This document shows positions 35,078 to 44,530 of a stretch of DNA of 64,000 bases, one piece after another. The notes under the pieces are model-generated. The model had not been told where the DNA came from. It ran no database searches and worked only from the letters and a program-made list of their open reading frames with translations. Every line of letters begins with the position of its first letter. Position 1 is the stretch's first letter. The position numbers and the translations under genes are program-made. This DNA comes from JAPOXR01 sp965221815 (GTDB lineage Bacteria; Pseudomonadota; Alphaproteobacteria; Rhodobacterales; Rhodobacteraceae), in contig OZ244915.1 of the NCBI GenBank assembly GCA_965221815.1, positions 1,302,001 through 1,366,000 of the forward strand. Direction: 5' to 3'.

Positions 35078-35548
35078 ATGAAACATATCTATGCAGGGTT
35101 TGCTGCCTTGGCACTCTTGGCGGGCTGTTCTGGAATGGACGCCGGAGGGTTGAACCCCATGTCGTGGTTTGACCGCGACCCCGAACCAGCCACGGCGGCA
35201 ACAGAACCATTGGCACCGATTGATCCGCGAGAACTCCTCCCGCAGGTCACCAACGTCGAAATCACCAACACTTCCAATGGCGTTGTTGTGCTTGCGCGGG
35301 GGCTTCCACCGACGCAGGGATTCTGGGATGCGACTCTGGTTCCAACCAATAATGAGGAGCCACTCGATGGATTCCTCCAATATGAGTTCAGGGCTTCCGG
35401 TCCTTCAGAAGACATGGCGGAAGGCACTGAGGAAAGTCGTGAAATTCAGGCTGCACGAATTATCACTGCCGACAAGCTGGACGGTGTGATCGGAATTCGT
35501 GTCATCGCGCTGGCGAATCTCGAAGAGATCGCTTTGGAACAGATATAA
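35078..35548 (+). CDS. Small lipoprotein of unknown function
   Basis: 156 residues with a lipobox signal (GFAALALLAGC, Cys near residue 17) and a short Pro/Ala-rich linker (PEPATAATEPLAPIDPREL). A conserved-looking beta-rich domain follows: VTNVEITNTSNGVVVLARGL, FLQYEFRA and IIGIRVIALANLEE-like strands. I do not assign a family; similar small lipoproteins occur next to rnd in alphaproteobacteria. Its last 47 bases overlap the end of the convergent rnd gene. Confidence 0.75.
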   Translation: MKHIYAGFAALALLAGCSGMDAGGLNPMSWFDRDPEPATAATEPLAPIDPRELLPQVTNVEITNTSNGVVVLARGLPPTQGFWDATLVPTNNEEPLDGFLQYEFRASGPSEDMAEGTEESREIQAARIITADKLDGVIGIRVIALANLEEIALEQI

Positions 35549-36698
35549 TCTGAGTTTTGCCTTGAGAACTGGTCAACGCAATCCTGCCTTGACAGAGCTT
35601 AAGGGCATCCTTCCCAAAAACCTCCCTGCGCCAACCCCTTAATGGGCGGGCGCGGGAGTCTCCTGCAGCGATCGCTTGAAGATCAGAGCTGGTCGCAATT
35701 AATTTCCCGCTGATTTCCAGTTCCCGTGCTCTGACATTGAGCAATGCGCGCAACAGGTCAGTATCCTGTTTCGCCGTCGGTGCCTTCTGAATCATGTCAT
35801 CGATAGCCCCCGCTTTCGCCCGTTCACGCCCCGCTGCCACGGCTTTTATGATCGCCGCGCTTACCTGTGGCCAGTGGCGTGTTTTCTTGATGAATCGAAG
35901 CCGGGTGAATTCCTTGGGATGAGTGGGCAGGGTCTGAGCAATTTCGTGAACGGCTTCATCGCTCATGACCCACCGTCGTGGAATATCCCACTTTTGGGCC
36001 AACTCCTCTCGAACCTTGGCAACCTCTCTGAGAATCGCGAGATATATCGGTGGACCCTTGCGATTCTTGAGACGTTGCCAGGCGTCTTTGGGATCAGTCA
36101 GATACGTCGCGGGATCACTCAGGATAGCCGTTTCCTCCTCGATCCAGGAAAAACGTTCAGTCTGGCGAAGTCGTCGCTCAAGTTCAACAAAGACATGTCG
36201 CAAATGATCAACGTCAGAAGCTGCATATTCCAACTGCCGATCTGTCAGCGGACGCCGCGCCCAGTCCGTCATTTGTGATGACCGTCCCAGCTTGATTCCC
36301 GTCAATTTGCTGACCACCTGTTCGTAGCTGATCTGTTCACCTAAGCCACAGGCCAGAGCGGCAATCTGCGTGTCAAAGACCGGTTTGGGCAAGATGCCAA
36401 GTTTGAACAGGAACAGTTCCATATCCTGCCGGGCCGCATGCAAAACCTTGATCAGATCCGGATCGGCAAAAACCTCCCTGAGCGGTTCGAGATCGAGCGT
36501 CGGAGACAGCGTGTCAAAGAGAGCGATGTCCTCGCTGCAATTGTCAGAAAGTACGGCCATTTGCAGGAGGCAAAGTTTGGGAAAATAAGTCTTCTCGCGA
36601 ACAAATTCGGTGTCAATGGCGACAAATCGGCTGTTACGCGCCGTTTCGCAGAAACGTTTGAGATCAGTCGTTGTCGTATAGGTACGCAACCTGGTCAC
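35502..36698 (-). CDS. rnd: Ribonuclease D
   Basis: About 398 residues. A 3'-5' exoribonuclease involved in tRNA 3' maturation. The DEDD exonuclease motifs are FVAIDTEFVREKTYFP (Exo I, D and E), VLHAARQDMELF (Exo II) and YAASDVDHLRHV (Exo III). HRDC-type helical domains follow (KVREELAQKWDIPRRWVMSD). The GTG at 36698 (VTRLRTYTTT) fits the family N-terminus; an ATG at 36809 would add 37 unusual residues. The 3' end overlaps the lipoprotein gene by 47 bases, tail to tail. Confidence 0.93.
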   Translation of the reverse strand: MTRLRTYTTTTDLKRFCETARNSRFVAIDTEFVREKTYFPKLCLLQMAVLSDNCSEDIALFDTLSPTLDLEPLREVFADPDLIKVLHAARQDMELFLFKLGILPKPVFDTQIAALACGLGEQISYEQVVSKLTGIKLGRSSQMTDWARRPLTDRQLEYAASDVDHLRHVFVELERRLRQTERFSWIEEETAILSDPATYLTDPKDAWQRLKNRKGPPIYLAILREVAKVREELAQKWDIPRRWVMSDEAVHEIAQTLPTHPKEFTRLRFIKKTRHWPQVSAAIIKAVAAGRERAKAGAIDDMIQKAPTAKQDTDLLRALLNVRARELEISGKLIATSSDLQAIAAGDSRARPLRGWRREVFGKDALKLCQGRIALTSSQGKTQIISVPKRSLRDSPAR

Positions 36699-36924
36699 GG
36701 GGACTCCAGTGCAATTGTCTTTATCAATCTGGGCACATTGTTGCACAGGGGTGAGGTTAACAGGTTTGCTGTGATTTACAACCTTCACCAGATTCTGCAA
36801 AATATTCATATGCCCTGATTGGTGGTCATGTGAGATGGCAGAGCCAAAAATTTGAAACGGGAATGCACCTGTTGTGTCTTCGACGACAGGTCATGCCATG
36901 AATACGGACAACGAAAGGTGACCA

Positions 36925-37359
36925 ATGCGTGTATTGTTGCAGCGGGTTTCATCAGCCGAGGTGACGGTGGATGGGCAGGTCACGGGTCGCATCGATAGCG
37001 GGTTGGTTGTTTTCTTTTGCGCCATGAACGGTGACGACTGCACAAATGTTGGTCCGCTGGCCAAAAAGATCGTCAACTTGCGGATCTTTGAGGATGTGCA
37101 TGGCAAGATGAATCTGTCGCTTGCAAAAACGGGTGGCAGTGTCCTTGTTGTCAGCCAGTTCACACTTGCTGCTGACACGAGTCGTGGTCATCGTCCGGGT
37201 TTTTCTGCTGCCGCTGGATCGGAAATTGGTGAGGCTCTTTACGTGGAATTTGCCAATGAATTGCGTCGATACTGCCATGTCGAAACGGGCGTTTTTGGTG
37301 CCGATATGAAAGTTTCGCTGACGAATGATGGTCCGGTGACAATCTGGCTCGAGCGCTAA
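36925..37359 (+). CDS. dtd: D-aminoacyl-tRNA deacylase
   Basis: 144 residues. It hydrolyses D-aminoacyl-tRNAs (and Gly-tRNA-Ala) to protect translation. The family motifs are complete: MRVLLQRVSSAEVTVDGQVTG at the start, SQFTLAADTSRGHRPGF near residue 78, and TNDGPVTIWLER at the end. GAAAGGTGACC precedes the ATG. It stands alone between the divergent rnd and a minus-strand secreted-protein gene. Confidence 0.96.
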   Translation: MRVLLQRVSSAEVTVDGQVTGRIDSGLVVFFCAMNGDDCTNVGPLAKKIVNLRIFEDVHGKMNLSLAKTGGSVLVVSQFTLAADTSRGHRPGFSAAAGSEIGEALYVEFANELRRYCHVETGVFGADMKVSLTNDGPVTIWLER

Positions 37360-37535
37360 CAGTCAGTGCAGGGAACGTTGTGCCGGCATATCGAAATTGG
37401 TCCCGCCGCCGTCCTTGCCGCATTGTTGTGAATTATCGTCGTCCGCATATCGTCTCGTGCACTGCTGGCAAATAAATCGCTAATGAATATCCGGCAGTGG
37501 GTCAGTTTGAAAATAATTGAAGGGGCGCTTGGAAA

Positions 37536-37575
37536 GGCGGGTCGACCGCCCCGCGCATGTGTCGGTCGGGCCGCC
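37536..37575 (-). terminator. GC-rich hairpin downstream of the 38 kb secreted gene
   Basis: GGCGGGTCGACCG (37536-37548) pairs with CGGTCGGGCCGCC (37563-37575), 13 pairs with one mismatch and one wobble, around a 14-base loop. Read on the minus strand it lies 48 bases after the secreted-gene stop and is followed by only three U. It could be a weak terminator. Confidence 0.4.
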
Positions 37576-37622
37576 GTCAGCGACTGCGCCCCCGTTCTTG
37601 CCAGCCTGTCATGCATTCAGGG

Positions 37623-38152
37623 TCAAAACCGATTGATCGGTATGACCAGGGATCTGCCTGGGTTGTACATGATGAGAGAGAGATGGCTTTGCTGATTTAG
37701 ACCGCGAGAAGTCGAGATCAGCATAGTTATATTGGTGTTCGCGGTTCCAGGTGAGATCGAACTTTCGGCAAGCAGGCCTGCTCCGCAGAACCTTGCACGA
37801 CCGGTCTCTCTCCAACCACCTGCCTGCGTGTTCACTCCGGCACTACCCACATAATCCCCATCGCAGCGATTATCAAAGTTAGTATCCTGATCACATGGAC
37901 TGTTGTCCCAGACAACGACGCAAACATTCAGAGGTGGATTGGCGATCGGGCAGTCAGCGGGCAGTCCGAAATTGATGATGACTTCGTCATTGGGGACGAG
38001 TCTGCCGACATCCCCTAAGGGATAGGTCTTGGTCATCTTGACATCGCTGAGCGTGCATCGGGCCTCCGCCGTTCCGGCGGCCAGGGTCAGCACCGCCAGC
38101 GCAATGCCGATCAGTGCGGTTAATTGACGGGGGGGGGGGGGCTTTGTCTCAT
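37623..38152 (-). CDS. Secreted Cys-rich protein with poly-C tract at codon 4-9 (phase OFF as assembled)
   Basis: An ATG at 38152-38150 preceded by GAAGGATTTCATC opens ATG AGA CAA AG, then 13 C (38141-38129). In this length the frame reads MRQSPPPPVN and stops. With 14 or 11 C it would run into RQLTALIGIALAVLTLAAG, a signal peptide cleaved after AEA. That leads into a 145-residue mature protein with six or more Cys (RCTLSDV, DCPIANPPLNVCVVV, RFCGAGL). The downstream frame is undamaged. A GTG inside the signal (38093) could give only a crippled leader. Function unknown; probably a periplasmic, secreted or surface protein. Confidence 0.65.
38129..38141 (-). repeat. C13 homopolymer within the start of the 38 kb secreted gene
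   Basis: Thirteen consecutive C on the coding (minus) strand, five codons after the start. The tract is one C short of the length that joins the start codon to the signal peptide. Homopolymers this long slip readily during replication. Confidence 0.9.
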
Positions 38153-38293
38153 GATGAAATCCTTCAATTGTGTAACGGATCTCACTCTACCGCCCTTGCT
38201 GTCGGAAGGAAAGAGTGAATTTCAAACTGAGACACTACCGAATATCCCCTGGATTAGACAATGGGTCAGAAAATCGTTAAGCAGTCGCCTGGG

Positions 38294-38368
38294 TCCGGCG
38301 TAGCTCAGCGGTAGAGCAGTTGACTGTTAATCAATTGGTCGCAGGTTCGAATCCTGCCGCCGGAGCCA
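38294..38368 (+). tRNA. tRNA-Asn (anticodon GTT)
   Basis: Acceptor TCCGGCG/CGCCGGA, D arm GCTC..GAGC, anticodon stem with loop CTGTTAA, and T arm GCAGG TTCGAAT CCTGC. Discriminator G and an encoded CCA follow. Anticodon GTT reads asparagine codons. Confidence 0.97.
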
Positions 38369-38521
38369 AGCTTCCGAAACCAACCCGGTGTCATCGTGCA
38401 ACTGGAGACCGGTGTGCGTGATCAGCAGGGTTAATCATCGTGATTGTATCCCCACCAAGGACAAATATGGTTGATTGCCGATAATGCCGATTCACCACAA
38501 TCAAACGAAACTGGCTCTCTG

Positions 38522-39478
38522 TTAGCTCTTATTCCTGCTCCATGTCCAATCGGTGGCACAAATATTCTTGTCTTCGACGGCCTGCACCTGGTCCCTGTCT
38601 TTCAAGTCGAGAAGATGGGCTAAAATATTGCGCATTCCGAGTGGAATAACGTGTGCAGGCGTGTCAGGGTAGATCCGAAACGCCAATTCCTGCGCTGACC
38701 TGGGAGATTCCTCGAGCAGAGTCAGAATTTGCCCTTCTCGTTTGATACGATGAGCAATGCGTTCATCCAATAGAATCTGAGGATTCGATACGATCTCACC
38801 GTGCCCGGGAAAAAATCTTGCCGCCTTGTAAGCCTTCAAACGATGAAGAGAGGTCATATATCTGGCCATATCGCCGTGTGGCGGGGAGATAAATGTTGTT
38901 GACCAACCCATCACATGGTCACCCGAAAAAATTCCGTTTCCCTCCTTCCAGGCCAGACAGATATGATCGTCCAGATGACCAGGCGTCCATATGGTTTCCA
39001 GGCACCAGCCTTCTCCTTGAATGATCTCACCATCTTCAAGATATTTGTCCGCCATGAAGGATTTGTCGATCCCCTCATCCCCTTTGAAAGACTGTAACAG
39101 CCCCCCGGGTCCGACTCGACGCGCTTGGTGCGGCGTGAATGCATAAATCTGTGCATTCGTGATCTGAGCCAATCTGGGTGCGAGTCCGACATGGTCAATA
39201 TGGGCATGAGTGACAAAAATCCCGTGGACTCGCTGATCACCAACAACATCAAGGATAGCGCGCAGATGTTGTGAATCATCAGGGCCAGGATCAATGATAG
39301 CAATATCAGACTTGCCGAGGAGGTAAGTGTTGGTACCGGTGAACGTCATAACGGATGCGTTCCCGGCCCGGACTCGACGTAGCATAGGGTGTAAAGATCC
39401 CGCCGGTTGACCCGATACGGACCCTTCTTTCGCAACGCGTTGTGCCAAGTCTCTCACCTCCTTCGACGGTGTTGCCAT
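38522..39478 (-). CDS. MBL-fold metallo-hydrolase (LACTB2/glyoxalase II-like)
   Basis: About 318 residues. The metallo-beta-lactamase metal site is present: IFVTHAHIDHVGLAPRL (HxHxDH), TPGHLDDHICL, FSGDHVMGW and FFPGHGE. The C-terminus forms the winged-helix region seen in LACTB2-type hydrolases (LLEESPRSAQELAFRIY). The substrate is unknown; relatives act on thioesters or RNA. Start taken at 39478 (MATPSKEV); an ATG 33 codons earlier is open. It is divergent from the histidine kinase gene. Confidence 0.88.
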   Translation of the reverse strand: MATPSKEVRDLAQRVAKEGSVSGQPAGSLHPMLRRVRAGNASVMTFTGTNTYLLGKSDIAIIDPGPDDSQHLRAILDVVGDQRVHGIFVTHAHIDHVGLAPRLAQITNAQIYAFTPHQARRVGPGGLLQSFKGDEGIDKSFMADKYLEDGEIIQGEGWCLETIWTPGHLDDHICLAWKEGNGIFSGDHVMGWSTTFISPPHGDMARYMTSLHRLKAYKAARFFPGHGEIVSNPQILLDERIAHRIKREGQILTLLEESPRSAQELAFRIYPDTPAHVIPLGMRNILAHLLDLKDRDQVQAVEDKNICATDWTWSRNKS

Positions 39479-39771
39479 TGGCCCGTTCGCAACGAAGAGT
39501 TCAGCCAGTTGACAGTTGCCACCCATCTCCTGCCATACCCATTCGCTAGTCAGCCCGGCCTGAACGCGATGAACCACACGGCACGACAGTCACCTCTGGT
39601 TTGTTGTCTGGCTTCACTGTGTTGGATGGAACAGGAGAGTACCGGACAGTTCTGTTCACGTGGACGTAGCAGAAAATTGTCCACAGGAAAATCAGACGGA
39701 TCAAGTTATTGTTGATTTTTGCCCGCAACTTATGCAAGTTGGGGAAAATTCCTCGCCACATCACTTGTCTT

Positions 39772-41205
39772 ATGAGAACTGCCGATAAAAGCGACACTTT
39801 GCTGCAGTCATCAGATCAAAACACTGCTGACGGAATTTTGCATTGGTTGCGGTTTTCAATGCTGAATCGAACGTTGAAAGCCGCTTTCCCCAAAGGGTTA
39901 CGCGGCCGCGCGATACTGATCTTTCTTTTCCCGGTGATCATGATTCAGCTGGTGATCGCCGGTGTCATTGTCCAACGACATCATGATCGCGTCACACGCC
40001 AGATGGTTGCGAATGTCGAACCGGAAATTCGCCTGGTACTCTCGAGAATTAACTCTGCCGCAAACATCAATGAAGCCATGGATTTGATTACTCCCGTCAC
40101 CGTGCCAGGGAGGCTTCAAGTCGTGATTTTAGATAACAATGAGGGAACAATAAATGATCGGCGACTGTTTTACGACCTATCGGGTGCTGTCATCATCGAT
40201 GCCATTCGACAGGCCATTCCCAGCATTAAATCTGTTGACCTGTTTGCCGATGACGGTGATCGAGTCATTATTTTGGCCAACACGACTCTGGGTGACGTGA
40301 GTATCGGGTTACTCCGTTCTTCTGTCGCGCCATCAAATCCGCATCAGTTGCTGTTCCTGATGTTGATTTCTGGCATTTTCTGGACAGCGATTGCCTTCGC
40401 TTTTCTTCGTAATCAGCTGAAACCAATTATTCGTCTTGCCCATGCATCGCGCGCGTTTGGCCGCGGCAAACATATTGAATTGTCCCCCGCCGGGGCAACC
40501 GAGGTACGCGAGGCGACCCGTGCCTTTATTGATATGCGAAAGCGTATAGAATCCCACTTGGAACAAAGAACACAAATGCTCTCAAGCATCAGCCATGATC
40601 TCAAGACACCTCTTGCGCGACTGCGCGTGGGTCTGGAACTGCTTCCGCAATCACCAGAAACGACCGAACTGATTGCTGATGTCCATCATATGACGCTGAT
40701 GGTGCAGGAATTTATTGAATTCAGCCAGCATCAGAGGCTCGAGAGCATCACGGAGATTGACGTGCTCAAGCTCACAGATGAGATCTGCAGGGATTCGCAT
40801 ATTCCGGGCAAGGAATTGTCATTGATTATTGATAAGAGCGTGAAATCAGGAGCGACTGCCAACATCCGCCCGGTTAGCACGCGTCGGGCATTGCAGAACC
40901 TGATTCAAAACGCATTTGATCATGCAGATAAGGTGCGTTTGACGGTCAATATATCGCGCGAGACGCTGAACCTGATTGTTGAAGATGATGGGCCGGGAAT
41001 CCCCGTCGAATCCCGCGAATTGGCACTTCGTCCGTTCACGCGCCTCGATACAGCAAGAAATCTCAGTCAAAGCAGTGGAGTCGGGCTTGGCCTTGCGATT
41101 GCCGAGGATATCACGATCCGCCAAGGTGGGAAGCTTGAGCTGGGTGAAAGTAAAAGCCTGGGCGGGCTCAGGGTAACGGTTTCTTTGCCTGCACTCGGCG
41201 AGTGA
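39772..41205 (+). CDS. Sensor histidine kinase, EnvZ-like, without a partner regulator nearby
   Basis: About 477 residues. One TM (LIFLFPVIMIQLVIAGVIV), a periplasmic domain of about 110 residues, a second TM (LLFLMLISGIFWTAIAFAFL), a HAMP linker, then the phospho-acceptor H-box MLSSISHDLKTPLARLR. The ATPase has NLIQNAFDHADK (N), VEDDGPGIP (G1) and GVGLGLAIAEDI (G2). It resembles the EnvZ/OmpR class, whose regulator gene is normally adjacent. Here the neighbours are an MBL hydrolase and a tRNA, so the kinase is an orphan in this window. The ATG at 39772 is favoured over the upstream frame opening at 39709. Confidence 0.9.
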   Translation: MRTADKSDTLLQSSDQNTADGILHWLRFSMLNRTLKAAFPKGLRGRAILIFLFPVIMIQLVIAGVIVQRHHDRVTRQMVANVEPEIRLVLSRINSAANINEAMDLITPVTVPGRLQVVILDNNEGTINDRRLFYDLSGAVIIDAIRQAIPSIKSVDLFADDGDRVIILANTTLGDVSIGLLRSSVAPSNPHQLLFLMLISGIFWTAIAFAFLRNQLKPIIRLAHASRAFGRGKHIELSPAGATEVREATRAFIDMRKRIESHLEQRTQMLSSISHDLKTPLARLRVGLELLPQSPETTELIADVHHMTLMVQEFIEFSQHQRLESITEIDVLKLTDEICRDSHIPGKELSLIIDKSVKSGATANIRPVSTRRALQNLIQNAFDHADKVRLTVNISRETLNLIVEDDGPGIPVESRELALRPFTRLDTARNLSQSSGVGLGLAIAEDITIRQGGKLELGESKSLGGLRVTVSLPALGE

Positions 41206-41269
41206 TGGTGTCAGTTCAGTGATCTCAATGATCGTGTTCAAATCTTGGTCGTTACCGCTCGAATGAAAC

Positions 41270-41345
41270 TGGTAGGCCCGGAGGGATTTGAACCCCCAAC
41301 CAAAGCGTTATGAGCGCTCTGCTCTAACCATTGAGCTACGGGCCT
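41270..41345 (-). tRNA. tRNA with CAT anticodon (elongator Met or Ile2)
   Basis: Minus strand cloverleaf: acceptor AGGCCCG/CGGGCCT, D arm GCTCAATGGTTAGAGC, anticodon stem AGCGC/GCGCT-like with loop CTCATAA, and T arm TGGGG TTCAAAT CCCTC with an encoded CCA. A CAT anticodon can be elongator Met, or Ile2 after lysidine modification. It is not initiator Met, which lacks an A1:U72 pair and has GGG/CCC in the anticodon stem. Sequence alone does not settle Met versus Ile2. Confidence 0.9.
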
Positions 41346-41498
41346 CTTTGTCTTGATTAGACGCAACCGGATCAGAGGTCAAACTGAGGATCATGCTCCT
41401 GTCTCTGGTAAGATTGAACAGTGAGAGAGGTCTATTGACGCAAACAACTCCCGGATGGCTGCAATAAAGCTGGATAGATTCGGGTGACGCGTTGCGGG

Positions 41499-41918
41499 TT
41501 ATTCAATGATTTCCAATTGGGAAAAGAAATAGGCGATTTCAACGACGGCTGTCTCGGGCCCGTCAGACCCATGAACGGAGTTTTCTGACAGGGACAGCGC
41601 GAATTCTTGTCGTAAAGTTCCTTCTGCAGCTTCCTGTGGATTGGTTGCGCCCATCACCTCACGATTACGTGCAATCGCATTTTCACCTTGCAGAACCTGT
41701 ACAACAACCGCTCCTGATGACATCGTCTCGCATAGCTCGGCAAAAAAGGGGCGTTCCTGATGAACTGCATAAAATCCTTCTGCCTGTTTTCGTGTCAGTT
41801 GCAGTCTTTTTTGTGCGATGATCCGTAAACCGGATGCTTCCAGCTTTGCATTGATCTGTCCCGTGAGATTGCGTCGCACAGCATCAGGTTTAATCATTGA
41901 AAACGTTAATTCGGTCAT
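41499..41918 (-). CDS. ndk: Nucleoside diphosphate kinase
   Basis: 139 residues. Transfers the terminal phosphate between nucleoside tri- and diphosphates. Family start ELTFSMIKPDAVRRNLTGQI, then VVQVLQGENAIARNREVMGATNP. The active-site His lies in LSENSVHGSDGPETA, within ten residues of typical spacing. Length is standard. Single gene on the minus strand. Confidence 0.95.
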   Translation of the reverse strand: MTELTFSMIKPDAVRRNLTGQINAKLEASGLRIIAQKRLQLTRKQAEGFYAVHQERPFFAELCETMSSGAVVVQVLQGENAIARNREVMGATNPQEAAEGTLRQEFALSLSENSVHGSDGPETAVVEIAYFFSQLEIIE

Positions 41919-42559
41919 ATGTTGGTCTCACGCGATTACATGTTGCCTGTTATTGCCACATGTGACCATATGCGTTTGATGCAGAATTTCAAGCACTCGA
42001 TGACGTTGACTGAATAGGCGCGAAGCTGCACATGTGGATGCGTTTTACAAACAAACTGCGAACAAGCCTGAGAAGGTGATTTTCCGGTGATTTGTTTGGC
42101 CCGGACCCGTGATCACGCGCGCCCGGGACGTCGCGTCCCCTCTGCTGTTCGGCTCGAGTCGAGATCCGATCAACTGTGGTGTGTCAATCAACCTGCGAAT
42201 TTCCGATAAACAGTAGATCTCTCATGCCAGATTCCAGGCCGTGCTGACAAACGATATGAAATTTTGGTCCTGTCTCAATTTGGAATTTGAAATTGTACCT
42301 GCTCAAACACATGTGAGATTCTGAGCGGCGGCGGCCCAATCCCGGGGACACGACGTGAGGGCGAAGCCCGAACGGAGGGGATCCGAGATTGGGCCGCCGA
42401 AAATGTCTTGCCGGATCAGGTGGGGTCCTCCATCGGTTTGTCACGATCAATTTGACAGAGACGGAGACCCCCGCTGCACGTTTGTGGCTGGCCTGGCCCT
42501 GTGATCAGAAACGCCAGGATGGGTGATGTCTTTGATCACCTGGCGATGCCGCTGTCCGG
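41919..42559. other. Intergenic region before the accessory island
   Basis: No coding gene is supported. GC rises from about 41,990 onward, marking the edge of an accessory island that reaches to about 46.7 kb. A folded palindromic element at 42329-42399 is listed separately. The remainder has no recognisable signal. Confidence 0.4.
42329..42399. repeat. 71-base folded palindromic element
   Basis: The 13-base arms CGGCGGCCCAATC (42329-42341) and GATTGGGCCGCCG (42387-42399) are perfect inverted copies. Between them are a tight GGGCGAAGCCC hairpin (GAA loop) and CGACGTG/CGAACG side sequences, giving a multi-branched fold. It looks like a REP- or RPE-like dispersed intergenic element. I see no second copy in the window. 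Confidence 0.5.
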
Positions 42560-43080
42560 ATGCGCCAGGATCTTGTCCATCGCTGGCGTCAGGCCATTCG
42601 TGATGGCCTGACAACGACAGACGCGGCCCGTGCGGTCAATGTGCCCCGTGCCACCCTGTATCGCTGGGAAAAATCCCCTGATCTGCTGTCGCGCCGGCCC
42701 CACCGGTGCCGCCAAGGACCACCCCGCGCGGCGATCCGGCAGCGGATCACAGAGCTGCGCCAGGACTGTCCCGCCTGGGGCCGCGGCAAGATCGCGGCGG
42801 TCCCGGTCGACACGCTCACCGCGGCCCTCTGCCCCGGCCGAACTGTCCAACATGTCACCGCTCTTGACCGTCATTCAAAATGGGGATCCGCCAGGGCCGC
42901 CACCCACGCCACCGCCAGCCGCGCCGCACGCCCATCCGACACACGGGTCGCCCATGCGCCTGTTCCCATCACCGCCCTCCCGATCGACGGCGGCTCCGCG
43001 TTCAGGGCCGCAATGAGGCCGCCTGCCCGGCCACAGGCATCACGCTGGCCGTGCGGCCACCCAAAGGGGCGAAAATGAAC
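42560..43080 (+). pseudogene. IS481-family transposase relic
   Basis: The N-terminal helix-turn-helix is readable (AIRDGLTTTDAARAVNVPRA, TLYRWEK). A DDE core follows with ALDRHSKWGSARAATHA (first D) and ITALPIDGGSAFRAA (second D), both typical of IS481. The spacing between parts is compressed and the frame changes after the second D, so the catalytic Glu region is lost or scrambled (remnants to about 43190). No ends were found. It is interrupted on the right by the first IS630 element. Confidence 0.65.
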
Positions 43081-43191
43081 GGGGCCGTCGACAGGATGCC
43101 AGCGACAGGGAGACACGCATCTGACACTGTGCAGGACACCGCCACCCATCTCACCGAACGCAACCCCCGGATCGACACACATCGCGACCTA

Positions 43192-44528
43192 GTATCCCAC
43201 TTTCATTGAATTGATGCCATGTCACTGTGGGTGACATTGTCTTCCTGTCTGCGGTTTTTGTCGAGACAGGGGGTGGCCACAAAGATCAAATCCCCGTTGT
43301 GGCCTGAGCAGGGGCTGCGAGTGTGTTCGCTGGGTGGCGGCACGCATTGCGGGGGCAGACTGAGGTGACGAGCGATGACATCAGACGGACGGAAAATCTA
43401 TCACGTGACGTTGGACGCGGATGCGCGTCATCAGTTGCCGGCTCTTGTGGACAGAGGTCAGGGCTCCAAGGAGCGCCGCAAGCGGGCCCACATCCTTGTG
43501 TTGGCGGACCCGGATCGTGCGGGTGGGGGCCGCCGGGATGCGGACATTGCTGATGTGTTGGGTGTGGGCACGGCGACGGTGGAGCGGGTGCGCAAGCCAT
43601 GCGTGATGGACGGTGTTGAGGCGGCCCTGGAGCGCAAGGTTCAGGTGAACCGCAAACAGCGTCTGCTGGATGGTGCGGGCGAGGCGAAGCTGACGATGCT
43701 GGCCTGTTCGGAACCCCCTGCGGGGCAGGCCCAGTGGACGTTGCAACGGCTGGCCGACAGGCGGGTGGAATGGAACATTGTGGAGACGATCTCCCGATCG
43801 ACAGTCCAGAAAACTCTCAAAAAAACGAGATCAAGCCCGGGTGAAATCAGTGTTGGTGCATTCCGCCCCGGGGGAATGCGGAATTTGTCTGTGCGATGGA
43901 AGATGTCCTGGACACAACCAGCCGAGACTTTGCCAGTGATGAAGTTCGGGTCTGCCTGGATGAAACCTCCAGGCAACAAACGAAAGAAACCCGGACACCG
44001 CTGCCGACACGCCCCGGGCACCCCGCTGGGTATGACTGCGAAGACACCCGCAACGGCACCGCCAATCTCTTCATGATCACCGCACCCCTCGAGGGATGGC
44101 GCCCTGTCAAGGTCACCGACCGCCGCACCCGCAAAGACTTCGCCGACGTCCTGAAAGATCTGGCGGACAGTCACTTCCCCGGCAAAAAGATCGTCCTGGT
44201 GATGGACAATCTGAACACCCACACACTCTCAACACTCTATGATACGTTCGCGCCGGCCAAGGCGGCACGCCTGGCCAAGCGGTTTGACATCCATCACACG
44301 CCCCAACACGGATCCTGGCTGAATATCGCCGAAATCGAGATCAATGTGCGGGTGCGCCAATGCCGCGCCCGCCGCATTCCCGACCGCGAGACCAGGGTCC
44401 GCGAAGTCGCTGCCTGGCAGACACACCGCAACGCCGACAAACGACCCGTCAACTGGCGATTCACAACAGACAACGCCCGCATCAAACTCAAATCCCTGTA
44501 CCCGTCAATTCAATGAAAGTGGGATACT
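43192..44528 (+). mobile_element. IS630-family element 1, with perfect 23-bp ends
   Basis: GTATCCCACTTTCATTGAAT at 43192 and its exact inverse ending at 44528 form perfect 23-bp terminal inverted repeats. A TA dinucleotide directly flanks both ends (43190-43191 and 44529-44530), the target duplication expected for IS630/Tc1. The transposase inside is broken. The perfect ends suggest insertion was fairly recent or that the copy can still be mobilised in trans. Confidence 0.88.
43375..44516 (+). pseudogene. IS630-family transposase, frameshifted with an internal TGA
   Basis: The N-terminal HTH region reads KRAHILVLADPDR and ADIADVLGVGTATVERVRK. At CTCAAAAAAACG (about 43819) the continuation is in the -1 frame: NEIKPG, then TGA, then NQCWCIPPRGNAEFVCAMED. 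The DDE part follows (VRVCLDETSRQQTKETRTP, IVLVMDNLNTH, HHTPQHGSWLNIAEIEI). The A7 run resembles the -1 slippage sites used by some IS, but the TGA just after it (where the family has Trp/Leu) still blocks a full product. Hence a pseudogene unless the TGA is a sequencing error. Confidence 0.8.
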
Positions 44529-44530
44529 AG

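Noticed and set aside
43819..43840. Programmed -1 frameshift producing a full IS630 transposase
   Set aside because: The A7 site is suggestive, but the -1 frame meets a TGA a few codons later, so slippage alone would not give a complete protein.
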